This document shows positions 35,884-44,281 of a DNA stretch of 64,000 bases, piece by piece (position 1 is the first letter of the stretch; each line of letters begins with the position of its first letter). Both the position numbers and the translations under genes were made by a program. Origin of the DNA: Planctomycetota bacterium (lineage in GTDB: Bacteria; Planctomycetota; Planctomycetia; Pirellulales; Pirellulaceae); NCBI GenBank assembly GCA_029259935.1, contig JAJDEH010000038.1, positions 4,336-68,335 on the forward strand, given 5' to 3'. The notes beneath the pieces are model-generated. The model had not been told where the DNA came from, ran no database searches, and worked only from the letters and a program-made list of their open reading frames with translations.

Positions 35884-35903
35884 CGATAATTTCGCGATTA
35901 TCG
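35884..35903. promoter_or_regulatory. Operator-like palindrome before the YqjD/YqjE-like operon
   Basis: CGATAAT (35884-35890) and ATTATCG (35897-35903) form a perfect palindrome with 6 bases (TTCGCG) between. It lies 118 bases upstream of the first gene of the operon, a suitable distance for a regulator site. No regulator gene is nearby. Confidence 0.4.
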
Positions 35904-36020
35904 AATGCAAAAGGGCGTTTCCTGATTCTACGTTCTATCCCGCATAACCTACATTTCAGAGACGTCCAAACGGTCGTAAGGCAGATTGGGGACCGCGGAG
36001 TAAAGCTTCGAGATAACATC

Positions 36021-36326
36021 ATGGCCAAGAACAAGCATGACAAACGAAAGTCGGCACCGCCCGGCGCTGAAGCAGCGGCGGAGGCCGATCCCAAAGTTCA
36101 AGCGGCCGCCGATGTGGTTCGACAGGCTCGCGAGCAACTCCACAAAGCGGAGTCCGCTTATGAAAACGTGAAGCAGGCTGCCGACAAGCAGGTCGAACGT
36201 TTGCGCGAAACAACAGTGGGCGATCTAATCGACGACTCGCTGGAAATGGTTAAGAAGCACCCTGGGTTGAGCGTCATTGGGGCCACGGCGCTCGGCTTCT
36301 TCTTGGGGCGACTGTTTCGCCGATAG
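36021..36326 (+). CDS. YqjD/ElaB-like membrane-anchored protein (DUF883 type)
   Basis: This 101-residue protein has a charged, helical, coiled-coil region (VQAAADVVRQAREQLHKAESAYENVKQAADKQVERLRETTVGDLIDDSLEMVKKHP) followed by one C-terminal membrane helix (GLSVIGATALGFFLGRLFRR). This is the layout of E. coli YqjD and ElaB, which attach to ribosomes or to the inner membrane in stationary phase. The longer frame from 35871 has no support; ATG 36021 is preceded by a weak CGAGA. It is the first of three closely spaced genes that together resemble the yqjCDE stress operon. Confidence 0.75.
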   Translation: MAKNKHDKRKSAPPGAEAAAEADPKVQAAADVVRQAREQLHKAESAYENVKQAADKQVERLRETTVGDLIDDSLEMVKKHPGLSVIGATALGFFLGRLFRR

Positions 36327-36353
36327 CCGGCGGGTGGCAGCGGGACCGGGACG

Positions 36354-36725
36354 ATGCGAACCAACCAACTTGCCGAACGACAGGATTTGCACATGCGAAT
36401 CGCGCGCTCGCGGCGGCGGATTGACCGGCACCTGGAAAAGTCGGTCGATCGCGCGTTGTTGTTTGGTTCGTGGCGCGAGTTCGTGCGGGAACATCCAATC
36501 CGTTCGCTGTTGGCGGCGACCGGATTGGGGATGCTGCTTTCCTTTGTCGCGCCCCAAGGCGGGCTACTTAATCGCGTGGTATCCATGCTCGGCGAATTTG
36601 CCAAGGAATCGTCTTGCGGTTTCCCGTTTCGTCAACTCAAAGCCATGATGAACTGGCCGACGGCTGAAGGCGCCGAGGACGAGTTCGATGAAGCACCGAG
36701 TTCAGCGGAAGGAGCACGCGAATGA
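36354..36725 (+). CDS. Small membrane protein of the YqjD/YqjE-like operon
   Basis: This 123-residue protein has a basic N-terminus (MRIARSRRRIDRHLEKSVDR), a short hydrophobic stretch (SLLAATGLGMLLSFVAPQGGLL) after EFVREHPIR, and an acidic tail. The phrase REHPIRSLLAATGLGMLL mirrors the KKHPGLSVIGATALGFFLG of the preceding protein, so the two are likely distant paralogues. Its stop codon overlaps the start of the next gene by four bases (ATGA). It begins 27 bases after the first gene. Function unknown. Confidence 0.72.
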   Translation: MRTNQLAERQDLHMRIARSRRRIDRHLEKSVDRALLFGSWREFVREHPIRSLLAATGLGMLLSFVAPQGGLLNRVVSMLGEFAKESSCGFPFRQLKAMMNWPTAEGAEDEFDEAPSSAEGARE

Positions 36726-37186
36726 CTGGCGAAACCAAACCTTCCGCCGGTTTGCCAGTCTCCAATGACTTGCGCCGGATGTTGGCGGAACTTGCCGAGA
36801 TGTTCACCCTGCGGCGCAAATTGGCCGAACATGAGTTGCGCGGCGATCTTGCCACTTCCAAGCGGCTCGGGATCCTTGGAGCGCTGGGCGTGGCGGCCTT
36901 GGTTATCGGCGTGGCCGTTTTGGTCGCGGCCTTGGCCATTTCATTCGATCTGCGACTGAACCTATCCGCTGAAGAATTGCCCTCGTTTCCGATTCCGTGG
37001 ACATCGCTTGCCACCGCCGCCGTGCTGATCGTGATCGGAGCGCTGATGATCTGGTCGGCGTGGCGCGGATTTCGCCGCGATATTTCCGGCATGCGGGAAT
37101 CGATCGCGGAACTGCGCGAAGATCTAGTCTGGCTACGGGATTGGCTGGGAAAACACGACGACCCGCAAGACGGCGAATCGGCCTAA
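36722..37186 (+). CDS. YqjE-like / phage-holin-like membrane protein (DUF1469 type)
   Basis: This 154-residue protein starts with a helical cytoplasmic segment (NDLRRMLAELAEMFTLRRKLAEHELRGDL) followed by two membrane helices (LGILGALGVAALVIGVAVLVAALAIS and SLATAAVLIVIGALMIWSAW) and a helical tail. This matches YqjE and the superfamily called holin-X in other bacteria. The start codon overlaps the previous stop (ATGA), so it is translationally coupled. With the two genes before it, it probably forms an inner-membrane complex used in stress or stationary phase. Confidence 0.78.
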   Translation: MTGETKPSAGLPVSNDLRRMLAELAEMFTLRRKLAEHELRGDLATSKRLGILGALGVAALVIGVAVLVAALAISFDLRLNLSAEELPSFPIPWTSLATAAVLIVIGALMIWSAWRGFRRDISGMRESIAELREDLVWLRDWLGKHDDPQDGESA

Positions 37187-37274
37187 GTCCCCGGTTTGGC
37201 ATTCGCTTCTTGGAATCCGTGACTTTGAGTTGTGTGAGGTGGCTCACCGACAGGGAACTTGGCGCAATCGATAC

Positions 37275-37303
37275 TTACGGTCCTGGTGTCATTAAGATAT
37301 GAT
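37275..37303 (+). promoter_or_regulatory. Possible sigma-70-like promoter before the Cys-rich lipoprotein gene
   Basis: TTACGG (37275-37280) and TATGAT (37298-37303) are 17 bases apart and 78 bases upstream of the GTG start. The -10 matches five of six consensus bases; the -35 is weak. The region between this and the gene is the only long leader in the cluster. Confidence 0.35.
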
Positions 37304-37380
37304 TCCTCAAGGTCAACTTCCCAACAGAGGGGAATTGGCCCCGCCCACAGCACGAACCACACGCTTACAGGAGAATACTT

Positions 37381-37881
37381 GTGAAAAACACGGGAATTGA
37401 CCGACGAAAGTTCAACACATTGACAGCGGCTGCCTTGGGTGGAATGGTTGCCGGCACGGTGATCGGCTGCAGTGGCGGCGGCGAAGAAGGGGGAGGTTCC
37501 GGCGACGAAGGATCGGGCGGCGGTGGCGATGAAGTCGCGGCCAACGACTGGACCGGCGATAAGCACGTCTGCAAAGGCCTAAACGCCTGCAAGGGCAAGG
37601 GTGCCGGCGGTGACAATGACTGCGCGGGACAGGGTACCTGTGCCACGGCGGCCGCACACAGTTGCCATGGGGAAAATGATTGCAAGTACCAAGGTGGCTG
37701 TGAGGAATCGATTGGTAACAATGCGTGCAAGGGGAAAGGTGAGTGTGGCGTTCCTTTCCATGAAAAAAAGGATACTTGGGCAAAGGCCCGCGCATCCTTC
37801 GAAGCCGCCATGACAAAGGCCGACAAGAATTTCGGTGATCCGCCAGCAAAGGAAGCCCCTGAAGGCAGCGGCGACACCTAA
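37381..37881 (+). CDS. Cys-rich Tat-exported lipoprotein, candidate MNIO (DUF692) substrate
   Basis: This 166-residue protein has a twin-arginine signal (DRRKFNTL) and a lipobox (VIGC, Cys30), so it is folded before export and then lipid-anchored. A Gly/Glu linker follows. Between residues 64 and 122 there are nine Cys at 64, 70, 81, 87, 95, 101, 107, 116 and 122; five pairs are exactly six residues apart, in repeats such as CKGLNAC, CAGQGTC, CHGENDC and CKGKGEC. It is followed by DUF692 and DUF2063 genes. Bufferins and related copper-binding RiPP precursors have that order, and their Cys are modified. I infer the Cys here are substrates of the DUF692 enzyme. The start is GTG 37381 with AGGAG seven bases upstream. 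Confidence 0.82.
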   Translation: MKNTGIDRRKFNTLTAAALGGMVAGTVIGCSGGGEEGGGSGDEGSGGGGDEVAANDWTGDKHVCKGLNACKGKGAGGDNDCAGQGTCATAAAHSCHGENDCKYQGGCEESIGNNACKGKGECGVPFHEKKDTWAKARASFEAAMTKADKNFGDPPAKEAPEGSGDT

Positions 37882-37909
37882 TCTTCTTCCAGCGTAGATT
37901 GATTCATAT

Positions 37910-37935
37910 GGGGAATGCCGGTAACGGTGTTCCCC
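37910..37935 (+). promoter_or_regulatory. 11-bp hairpin with GUAA loop between precursor and MNIO gene
   Basis: GGGGAATGCCG (37910-37920) pairs with CGGTGTTCCCC (37925-37935), with two G-U wobbles, around the GNRA tetraloop GUAA. It ends exactly before the ATG at 37936. It may keep the precursor mRNA stable and lower expression of the downstream enzymes, as expected when one precursor must outnumber its modifying enzyme. Confidence 0.55.
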
Positions 37936-38889
37936 ATGTCTCTATCCATGAATGAGAATCCCGTGCAAATCCTGCCACGGCTTGGTCACGCCAATCTCGG
38001 ATTGGGCGTCGGACTGCGACATGTGCACTTCCCGCACATCTTGAAAAACAACCCCGATGTCGACTGGTTCGAGATCATCTCTGAAAACTTCATGGACTCG
38101 CAAGGCCGGCCGCGGTATGTGCTGGACCAAATCGCCGAGCGGTATGCGATCGTGATGCACGGTGTTTCACTGTCGATCGGCAGCACCGATCCGCTGAATC
38201 GAGAATACCTGGCCAAGCTAAAGAGACTGGGCGACCAGGTTCAGGCTCGTTGGGTCTCCGACCATCTTTGCTGGACCGGCGTCGCCAGCCGCAATTCCCA
38301 TGATCTGCTGCCCATCCCGCTTAACGAACAATCGCTAAAACATGTCGTGCAACGCATTCGGACCGTTCAAGAAATCTTGGAGCGGCCCCTCGTGTTGGAA
38401 AATCCCAGCAGCTATGTCACGTTTGCCGCCTCGACGATGAGCGAATGGGAGTTCATTTCCAGAATGGCCGAGGACGCGGATTGCGGGCTGTTGTTGGACG
38501 TCAACAACGTTTATGTCTCCAGCGTGAATCACGACTTTGACCCGGTCGAGTACATACAATCCGTGCCCCACCACCGCGTGGTCCAGTTCCATTTGGCGGG
38601 ACACACGAACATGGGCACGCATTGCATTGACACGCATGACGGCCAAGTGATTGATCCCGTGTGGCAGTTGTACGCGTTGGCCCATCAGTTGACCGGCGGA
38701 GTTTCGACGCTGCTGGAATGGGACGCCAACATTCCGTCGTTCGAAGAGGTCCACGCGGAGGTACTGAAAGCGCGCACGTATATCAATGGAGAAGCCGCTC
38801 CTACCGCCGGCACGGCCAAAGCGGCATCGGAGCCGGCGGGCGGTGCGGTGCCGCATCCTCTGCATCTTGTCTCGGCCGAAGTCGAATGA
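37936..38889 (+). CDS. DUF692 family multinuclear iron oxidase (MNIO, BufB-like)
   Basis: This 317-residue TIM-barrel protein belongs to DUF692, iron enzymes that modify Cys in peptides (MbnB, TglH, BufB). The ligand motifs are all there: [43 protein letters not shown] and EWDANIP. These give the His, Asp and Glu of the di- or tri-iron site. ATG 37936 follows a hairpin; ATG 37915 would lie inside that hairpin and ATG 37948 is also possible. Its stop overlaps the start of the DUF2063 gene (ATGA). The C-terminal 45 residues are Ala-rich and probably disordered. Confidence 0.9.
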   Translation: MSLSMNENPVQILPRLGHANLGLGVGLRHVHFPHILKNNPDVDWFEIISENFMDSQGRPRYVLDQIAERYAIVMHGVSLSIGSTDPLNREYLAKLKRLGDQVQARWVSDHLCWTGVASRNSHDLLPIPLNEQSLKHVVQRIRTVQEILERPLVLENPSSYVTFAASTMSEWEFISRMAEDADCGLLLDVNNVYVSSVNHDFDPVEYIQSVPHHRVVQFHLAGHTNMGTHCIDTHDGQVIDPVWQLYALAHQLTGGVSTLLEWDANIPSFEEVHAEVLKARTYINGEAAPTAGTAKAASEPAGGAVPHPLHLVSAEVE

Positions 38890-39779
38890 ACGATCCCGAG
38901 CACAAGACGCCGTCGCTGGAGCAGATCCAAATCTGGATGCAGAGCGTCATTACGCATCCGCTGGGAATCCGCGCCGGCATCGGGTCTGACGATGCCAATC
39001 AGCAAATACCATCTTCAGAAGGCGATATCGAGCAAGTTGTCTGTCGCAGCCAGGCACTGACCAGTGTCGAGCGGCTGGAAGTGTACGGCAACGCCTATTA
39101 TTCTCGGCTGCTCGAGTGCCTGCGCGAGATGTTTGGCTCACTCGTCCACGCTCTGGGCGAAGAAACCTTTGATGAATTTGCATTCGGCTACCTACAAGTG
39201 TATCCCTCGCGCAGCTATACACTTGGAAACTTGGCGAACCATTTCGTCGACTACCTCAAAGAGACTCGCCCCGAATCCGCTCGACAAGAGGGCGGCGACG
39301 AGCAAGCCGACTGGACGGACTTCGTCATCGACCTGGCCACGCTGGAGTGGACGATCGACCAAGTCTTCGACGGTCCCGGCGTGGAAGGGGAAAAGCTGCT
39401 GACCCCCGCCGACTTGCAGCAGATTTCTCCCGAGCAGTGGCCCGCGCTTCGCCTGATTCCGGTTTGCTGCCTGCGATTACTGGCGTTTGAGTTTCCGGTT
39501 AGCGAGTACTTCACCGCGTTTCGCAAAGACCTGAATCCAGAGATTCCACATCCGCAGCGGTCTTATCTTGCCGTCTTTCGCCGAGACTACATCGTCCGCC
39601 GTTTCCCGCTATCGCGAATTCAATTTCAATTGCTTTCGGCACTGCTCGATGGCAAACCAGTTGGCCAGGCAATTGAACTGGCCGCTCAGGAGGTCGACGA
39701 CCTGGAACAGTTCGCGGCCCAGCTTCGGCAATGGTTTCAAGATTGGGGAACCGCCGGCTTTTTCAACCGGATTGAGTAG
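38886..39779 (+). CDS. DUF2063 family partner protein (BufC/HvfC-like)
   Basis: This 297-residue protein has the N-terminal DUF2063 domain ([44 protein letters not shown]), then a helical region, and a C-terminal domain ([44 protein letters not shown]) that resembles the RiPP-recognition half of such partners. In bufferin and HvfA systems this protein presents the precursor to the DUF692 enzyme. It overlaps that gene by four bases, so the two are made together. The frame upstream of 38886 in the same phase is a shadow of the DUF692 gene. Confidence 0.87.
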   Translation: MNDPEHKTPSLEQIQIWMQSVITHPLGIRAGIGSDDANQQIPSSEGDIEQVVCRSQALTSVERLEVYGNAYYSRLLECLREMFGSLVHALGEETFDEFAFGYLQVYPSRSYTLGNLANHFVDYLKETRPESARQEGGDEQADWTDFVIDLATLEWTIDQVFDGPGVEGEKLLTPADLQQISPEQWPALRLIPVCCLRLLAFEFPVSEYFTAFRKDLNPEIPHPQRSYLAVFRRDYIVRRFPLSRIQFQLLSALLDGKPVGQAIELAAQEVDDLEQFAAQLRQWFQDWGTAGFFNRIE

Positions 39780-39795
39780 TGGCCGATTTCTGGTT

Positions 39796-39816
39796 CTCCC
39801 CCTTACCAAGGGGGAG
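39796..39816. terminator. Hairpin shared by convergent genes, C/G-rich repeat type
   Basis: CTCCCCCTT (39796-39804) pairs exactly with AAGGGGGAG (39808-39816) around ACC. It lies 17 bases past the DUF2063 stop and directly after the stop of the convergent efflux gene. The sequence with its flank GTTAGAGGGG looks like a dispersed bacterial repeat that doubles as a terminator. No U-run follows. Confidence 0.55.
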
Positions 39817-40800
39817 TTAGAGGGGATTCCTGGTCAGCTCTGGGGACTCTACCCCGGCCATACTTGGCGAATCATCAGGCGAATGGACTTCAATCGTCAC
39901 ATGCACGAGACCGACATCGTGCGGCAGCATGTTTTTGTAATAGATCGGCGGTTGGCGATCGTCGGATAAGACAACAATCTCCGCGGCGTAAAGCTGCGGG
40001 CCGATCGACCAAACATGCAGATCGACAACTTGATGAGCGTTTTCGGCTTCGATGCTACTTCGAATCGCGTCTTGGATGAACGCCGGGGCTTGACGGTCGA
40101 GAAGAATGCGGCTGGTCGCGCGAACCAGTCCGAAGGCCCAATGGCCGACGATCAGCGCGCCCACGATGCCAACGACAGGATCGGGCCACACCATTCCGGA
40201 ATACTTGGCGACAATTAGCGCGATGATCGCCAGCACGGACGTCAGCGCGTCGGCAATGACATGAAAGTATGCCGCGCGCAAATTGTGATCGTGTCGATGA
40301 TCGCAATGCTCATGCTCGCCCGATTCGCCATGATGTTCATGGGTATGGCCGAGCACCAGGGCGCAGGCCCCATTAACGATCAATCCCACCACCGCCACGA
40401 TGATCGCCTCGTTGAACGAGATCGAGATTTCCCCCCGAATCAGCCGCTCGACGCTTTCCCAGGCCATGACGCCGGCAAACGCTCCCAGCAGCACCGCGCC
40501 GGCAAAACCGCCCAGCGCGTTGACCTTGCCGGTTCCGAAACTGAATCGCGAATCGTGGGCATGCCGCCGGGCATAGACGTACGCAAACGCCGAAACGCTC
40601 AGCGCCGCCACATGCGATGCCATATGCAGCCCATCGGCCAGCAACGCCATGGAACCATAAGCCATCCCGGCCACGATTTCGATCGCCATCATCACGGCAG
40701 TGATGGCAATGACGATGACCATTCTCTTTTCGCCAGGACGTTGCTTGTCCTGGCCAAACGAATGATCTTCGTGCCACGGTTCGAGCTTCTGTGATTGCAT
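39817..40800 (-). CDS. Cation diffusion facilitator, DmeF-like (Co/Ni efflux)
   Basis: This 327-residue protein has six membrane helices of the CDF family, which exchange divalent metals for protons. The second helix has ADGLHMASHVAAL, so the metal site uses His59 and His63 where zinc exporters have His and Asp; the fifth has HVIADALTS. The HxxxH form and ARRHAHDSRFSFGTGKVNALGGFAGAVLL match DmeF, a cobalt and nickel exporter. A His-rich loop (GHTHEHHGESGEHEHCDHRHDH) between helices 4 and 5 can hold metal. I chose ATG 40800; the longer frame adds 25 residues without support. It converges with the MNIO cluster. Confidence 0.85.
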   Translation of the reverse strand: MQSQKLEPWHEDHSFGQDKQRPGEKRMVIVIAITAVMMAIEIVAGMAYGSMALLADGLHMASHVAALSVSAFAYVYARRHAHDSRFSFGTGKVNALGGFAGAVLLGAFAGVMAWESVERLIRGEISISFNEAIIVAVVGLIVNGACALVLGHTHEHHGESGEHEHCDHRHDHNLRAAYFHVIADALTSVLAIIALIVAKYSGMVWPDPVVGIVGALIVGHWAFGLVRATSRILLDRQAPAFIQDAIRSSIEAENAHQVVDLHVWSIGPQLYAAEIVVLSDDRQPPIYYKNMLPHDVGLVHVTIEVHSPDDSPSMAGVESPELTRNPL

Positions 40801-41031
40801 GGAAGAGGGTAGGGGGGGAGGGTCGCTAAAGTGTTCCACCGCAACGGACCACCCGCGAGGGGGCGAACGCCGCACCGAACTCTACCAAATAAGCAGAATT
40901 CGGCCTACACATTTCACGAACCCGGCCTGCTATCGGTGCGTACATCGGAACATGCCTGCATCAGACCGTCTTCACTTCACGCGGCCAAGGATTTGGCGTA
41001 GGATAGGCGCTGGCATGAAATAGGCACCAAA

Positions 41032-41433
41032 ATGTTTCGCTCCTATCAAAAACCAGTCGCCCTCTTGATTATCGCCGCCTTGGTGGCGAGCAATCTACTG
41101 GCTGGTGCCGCGCACAACCACCATGCCGGTGCCGATTGTGGTCACGAGCATTTGGTTGACGCTTGTTCGGTTAGCCACGGGCATCGTTGCGGCCACGACC
41201 ATGGTCATGGCGAAAAGCACTCCAAGCACGATTCCCATCACCGGCATTCACCGACGAATCACGACGATTGCGTCGCCTGCCAGTTCTTATCGATTCCCTC
41301 CTTGGTCGACGTCTTCGTTCTGGAAGTACCGGCGGCCGGGCCCGTCGAAGAGTCTATTGCGGCGGTTGTCGTCGAGTGCGACGCGCCCCTTCTCATCTCG
41401 CATCACTCTCGTGCTCCTCCTGAACTTGCCTAA
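41032..41433 (+). CDS. His-rich exported metal-binding protein
   Basis: This 133-residue protein has a signal peptide ([20 protein letters not shown]) and a mature part in which residues about 28-85 are crowded with His, with a few Cys ([35 protein letters not shown]). [10 protein letters not shown] motif follows, like the CxxC of DUF2946-type proteins. It could bind divalent metal (Zn, Co, Ni or Cu) in the periplasm. It is divergent from the DmeF-like pump, 231 bases away, so the pair may be regulated together by metal. No regulator is seen between them. Confidence 0.75.
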   Translation: MFRSYQKPVALLIIAALVASNLLAGAAHNHHAGADCGHEHLVDACSVSHGHRCGHDHGHGEKHSKHDSHHRHSPTNHDDCVACQFLSIPSLVDVFVLEVPAAGPVEESIAAVVVECDAPLLISHHSRAPPELA

Positions 41434-41582
41434 TTGCAAGTTCCGTCGTTCACGCCAGACCGACCCGTGCGCTTTGTTGCACGCCAATTGTTTGCGTTCG
41501 TTCGACGAATGATCAGTTCACGTTGGTTCGCCGAGCGCGGCGGGCCGGCAAGCCACTGCACTTATCTGGAGCATTGATACTC

Positions 41583-42563
41583 ATGTACTCTACCCGTAAG
41601 GGGTTCACACTCATTGAACTCTTGGTGGTAATCGCCATCATCGGAATCCTGGTTGCCTTGATGCTGCCCGCCGTGCAATTCGCACGCGAAATGGCTCGGC
41701 GGACCGAATGTCAAAACAACTTGCGTCAGATCGGCCTGGCGCTGCACATGTATCACGACACTTTTAATCGCCTTCCCTCTGGCTGGGTGACGTTCGACGA
41801 TGATGCGGGCCACGCACGAAGTCGGTTCCATTCGCACCCTCCCGTGGGCGGAGATCATCAGGAAAACCCCGCCGGACCGCCAGGCTGGGGCTGGGCGGCC
41901 TCGATTCTGCCTTACCTGGAAAGCCGAAATGCCAACGATGTCATCGACTTCAGGAAGCCCATCATGGATCCCGTACACGACGACATTCGCGTCGCCGTCG
42001 TGGGAACGTTCATTTGCCGGTCAAGTCCTGGCGACCCGATTTTCGTCATCGGCAAGGGAGAAGGCGATGGCCACATTGACGAGGGCGGGGATGAAGAACA
42101 AGAGGAGGATGTTGAGAATATTGACCTAGAACATCCGCTGTTCGCCATGGCGCGCTCAAACTATGTCGGCGTTTTTGGAACCACCGACATTCACGACGGC
42201 CCGAGTGATGGTAACGGGACGTTTTTCCACAACAGCGACTTGGCCCTGTCCGAAGTCTACGACGGCCTAAGCAACACGTTTTTTGTCGGCGAACGATCGG
42301 GCCGGCGCGGCGGTTCGGTCTGGGCGGGCGTGATTGAAGAAGTCGCCGAACCGATGGCGCGCGTCGTGGGCGTGGCCGACCATCAGCCGAATGAGGACGA
42401 ACATCTGCACTTCGAAGACTTCAGCAGCGCCCACCAAAACGGAGTGAACTTCCTGTTTGGCGACGGCAGCGTCCGCCGAATTCACGACCGGATTGAAATC
42501 CACTTGTACCAATCGCTGGCCACCCGCGATGGCCGCGAAGGCGAAGAATGGCAGGAGAATTAG
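41583..42563 (+). CDS. DUF1559 family protein with prepilin-type N-terminus
   Basis: This 326-residue protein has the type IV pilin-like signal [20 protein letters not shown], where a prepilin peptidase would cut after the Gly, and then the DUF1559 domain, a large family in planctomycetes. [17 protein letters not shown] near residue 285 is the family's H-x9-DG motif. Residues about 160-190 carry an acidic insert ([18 protein letters not shown]) and several His, so metal binding is possible. It lies 149 bases past the His-rich gene. I chose ATG 41583 because the upstream extension does not look coding. The exact role of DUF1559 proteins is not known to me. Confidence 0.87.
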   Translation: MYSTRKGFTLIELLVVIAIIGILVALMLPAVQFAREMARRTECQNNLRQIGLALHMYHDTFNRLPSGWVTFDDDAGHARSRFHSHPPVGGDHQENPAGPPGWGWAASILPYLESRNANDVIDFRKPIMDPVHDDIRVAVVGTFICRSSPGDPIFVIGKGEGDGHIDEGGDEEQEEDVENIDLEHPLFAMARSNYVGVFGTTDIHDGPSDGNGTFFHNSDLALSEVYDGLSNTFFVGERSGRRGGSVWAGVIEEVAEPMARVVGVADHQPNEDEHLHFEDFSSAHQNGVNFLFGDGSVRRIHDRIEIHLYQSLATRDGREGEEWQEN

Positions 42564-42587
42564 CCGCAATCTACATGATTTCAACAG

Positions 42588-42616
42588 CTCGGCTGGCTCA
42601 CGCGGCCGGGTTTTTT
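42588..42616 (+). terminator. Intrinsic terminator after the DUF1559 gene
   Basis: CTCGGCTG (42588-42595) pairs with CGGCCGGG (42603-42610) with two G-U wobbles around GCTCACG, followed by six T (42611-42616). It is 25 bases past the stop codon and is a canonical Rho-independent terminator. It separates the metal block from the SWIM operon. Confidence 0.8.
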
Positions 42617-42764
42617 GATTGCTTGAGTTGCGCTGCCACCCGCCAGAAGAATTTCGCTTTCCCACGTCTTGAAGCGGCACTCCGACAAGTTGATAATTTG
42701 TCACCTTAACTTGGTGCATTTCCGGCTCTCATCTTGAGCCCAACTTTCATGGAAGGTGTGCACA

Positions 42765-44219
42765 ATGGTGGACATTGACGAATCCTATATCGACTCGGCG
42801 GCCCCGAACGCTGGCGCGATAAAAAACGGCCGTGGCTTAGTGCTCAAGGGTAAGTTCGTCAAGCTCAACAAATCGGCGGACGAAACCGTTTTGTTCGGCG
42901 AGTGCAAAGGCAGCGGGGCGTCGAATTACCGATGTTCTTCCGACTTCATTCGCCCCGAGAATCCAACCCATCGCTGCTCCTGCCCCAGCCGGCAATTTCC
43001 CTGCAAACACTGCCTGGGGCTGATGTATGCCTTTGTGCAAGGCAAGCCGTTTTCCACGGCCGAAGTCCCCGTGGATCTTGCTGAAAAACGGGGCAAGCTG
43101 CAACAGCGCGCGGAAAAGAAAAAAGTTGACCAAACGAAGCCCAAAAAGGTCAACAAGGCGGCGCTGGCGAAAAAGATCAAGGCCCAACTGGATGGCCTCG
43201 ACCTGCTCGAGAAACTGACGCACGACCTGGTCCGCATGGGCATGGGCAACACGAACGCGAAATCGGCCAAGCAGATTGAAGATCAAGCCAAACAGCTCGG
43301 CAACGCGTATCTGCCCGGCGCGCAAGCCGCGCTGCACGCTTACACGAATTTGTTTATCGGCGAGGATGGAAAGTTCGACGCTGACGTATCGGCCACGCAG
43401 CGCGAAGAAGTTTACAGCGAAGCACTCGACCAACTGACCCGATTGCATTCACTGCTTCGCCAGGGGCGGGCTTACCTCAACAAACGGTTGGACGACCCGG
43501 AGCTGAAACCGGAAACGGAATCCGCCATCGCCGCTTGGCTGGGCCACGCCTGGCAGTTGCGCGAGCTGCGCGACGCGGGCCAAGTAGAAGAAAACGTCGA
43601 ACTGGTGCAACTGGCCTTTAACGCGTATGACGATTTGGCGCGTCGCGAATTCGTTGACACCGGTATTTGGATGAACTTGTCGAGCGGGCGAATTCAGTTG
43701 ACGCAGACGTTTCGCCCTTACAAAGCCGCCAAGTACATCAAGAGCGAGGACAGTTTCTTCAAGGTCGCTCAGGTAAAAGAATTGTGCGTCTATCCCGGAG
43801 ATGTGAATCCGCGAATTCGCTGGGATGAAGTGACATCCCGGGCCATCGAGCCGAAGGATTTCAAAGCGGTCCAAAAGCACGCACACGGCGACTTTGCCGG
43901 CCTCGTCAAGCAAGTCAAAGGGCACCTCAAGGGACCGCTCGCCGACAAACGCCCGGTGTTCGCCCTGCGATATGCCCGCCTTGCCGAAGTGGGCGAGGAA
44001 CTGGTCGCCGAAGATGCCAAGGGTGAACGTCTGGTGATGACCGACAAGGGGATGTCGGAAGAACCGCCTAGTTGCAATTTGCTACACCTCGTGCCGCCGG
44101 AATTATTCGCCAAGCAAACCGTTGTCGCGCGCTTTCATCACGATCTGGATAGCAGGCAACTGCGAATCAAACCACTGGCGATTGTCACCAGTTCGGCGAT
44201 TGTGCGACTGACTTTCTAA
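42765..44219 (+). CDS. SWIM zinc-finger protein
   Basis: This 484-residue protein has a SWIM zinc finger (CSCPSRQFPCKHCLGLMYAF, about residues 70-90), of the CxCxnCxH type, which binds DNA or proteins. A Lys-rich region and helical segments follow. Later parts (AKYIKSEDSFFKVAQVKELCVYPGDVNPRIRWDEVTSR) look like a small beta domain. It is the first gene of a set with a HEAT protein, MoxR ATPase, DUF5682 and VWA protein. ATG 42765 has AAGGTG six bases upstream; the GTG at 42756 is less likely. It may hand substrates to the ATPase. Confidence 0.8.
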   Translation: MVDIDESYIDSAAPNAGAIKNGRGLVLKGKFVKLNKSADETVLFGECKGSGASNYRCSSDFIRPENPTHRCSCPSRQFPCKHCLGLMYAFVQGKPFSTAEVPVDLAEKRGKLQQRAEKKKVDQTKPKKVNKAALAKKIKAQLDGLDLLEKLTHDLVRMGMGNTNAKSAKQIEDQAKQLGNAYLPGAQAALHAYTNLFIGEDGKFDADVSATQREEVYSEALDQLTRLHSLLRQGRAYLNKRLDDPELKPETESAIAAWLGHAWQLRELRDAGQVEENVELVQLAFNAYDDLARREFVDTGIWMNLSSGRIQLTQTFRPYKAAKYIKSEDSFFKVAQVKELCVYPGDVNPRIRWDEVTSRAIEPKDFKAVQKHAHGDFAGLVKQVKGHLKGPLADKRPVFALRYARLAEVGEELVAEDAKGERLVMTDKGMSEEPPSCNLLHLVPPELFAKQTVVARFHHDLDSRQLRIKPLAIVTSSAIVRLTF

Positions 44220-44281
44220 CCGGTCTCAAACGGAAATCGCAAAACACTTTTGCCACTTTTCATGGAAACACTGAAGGTCCG

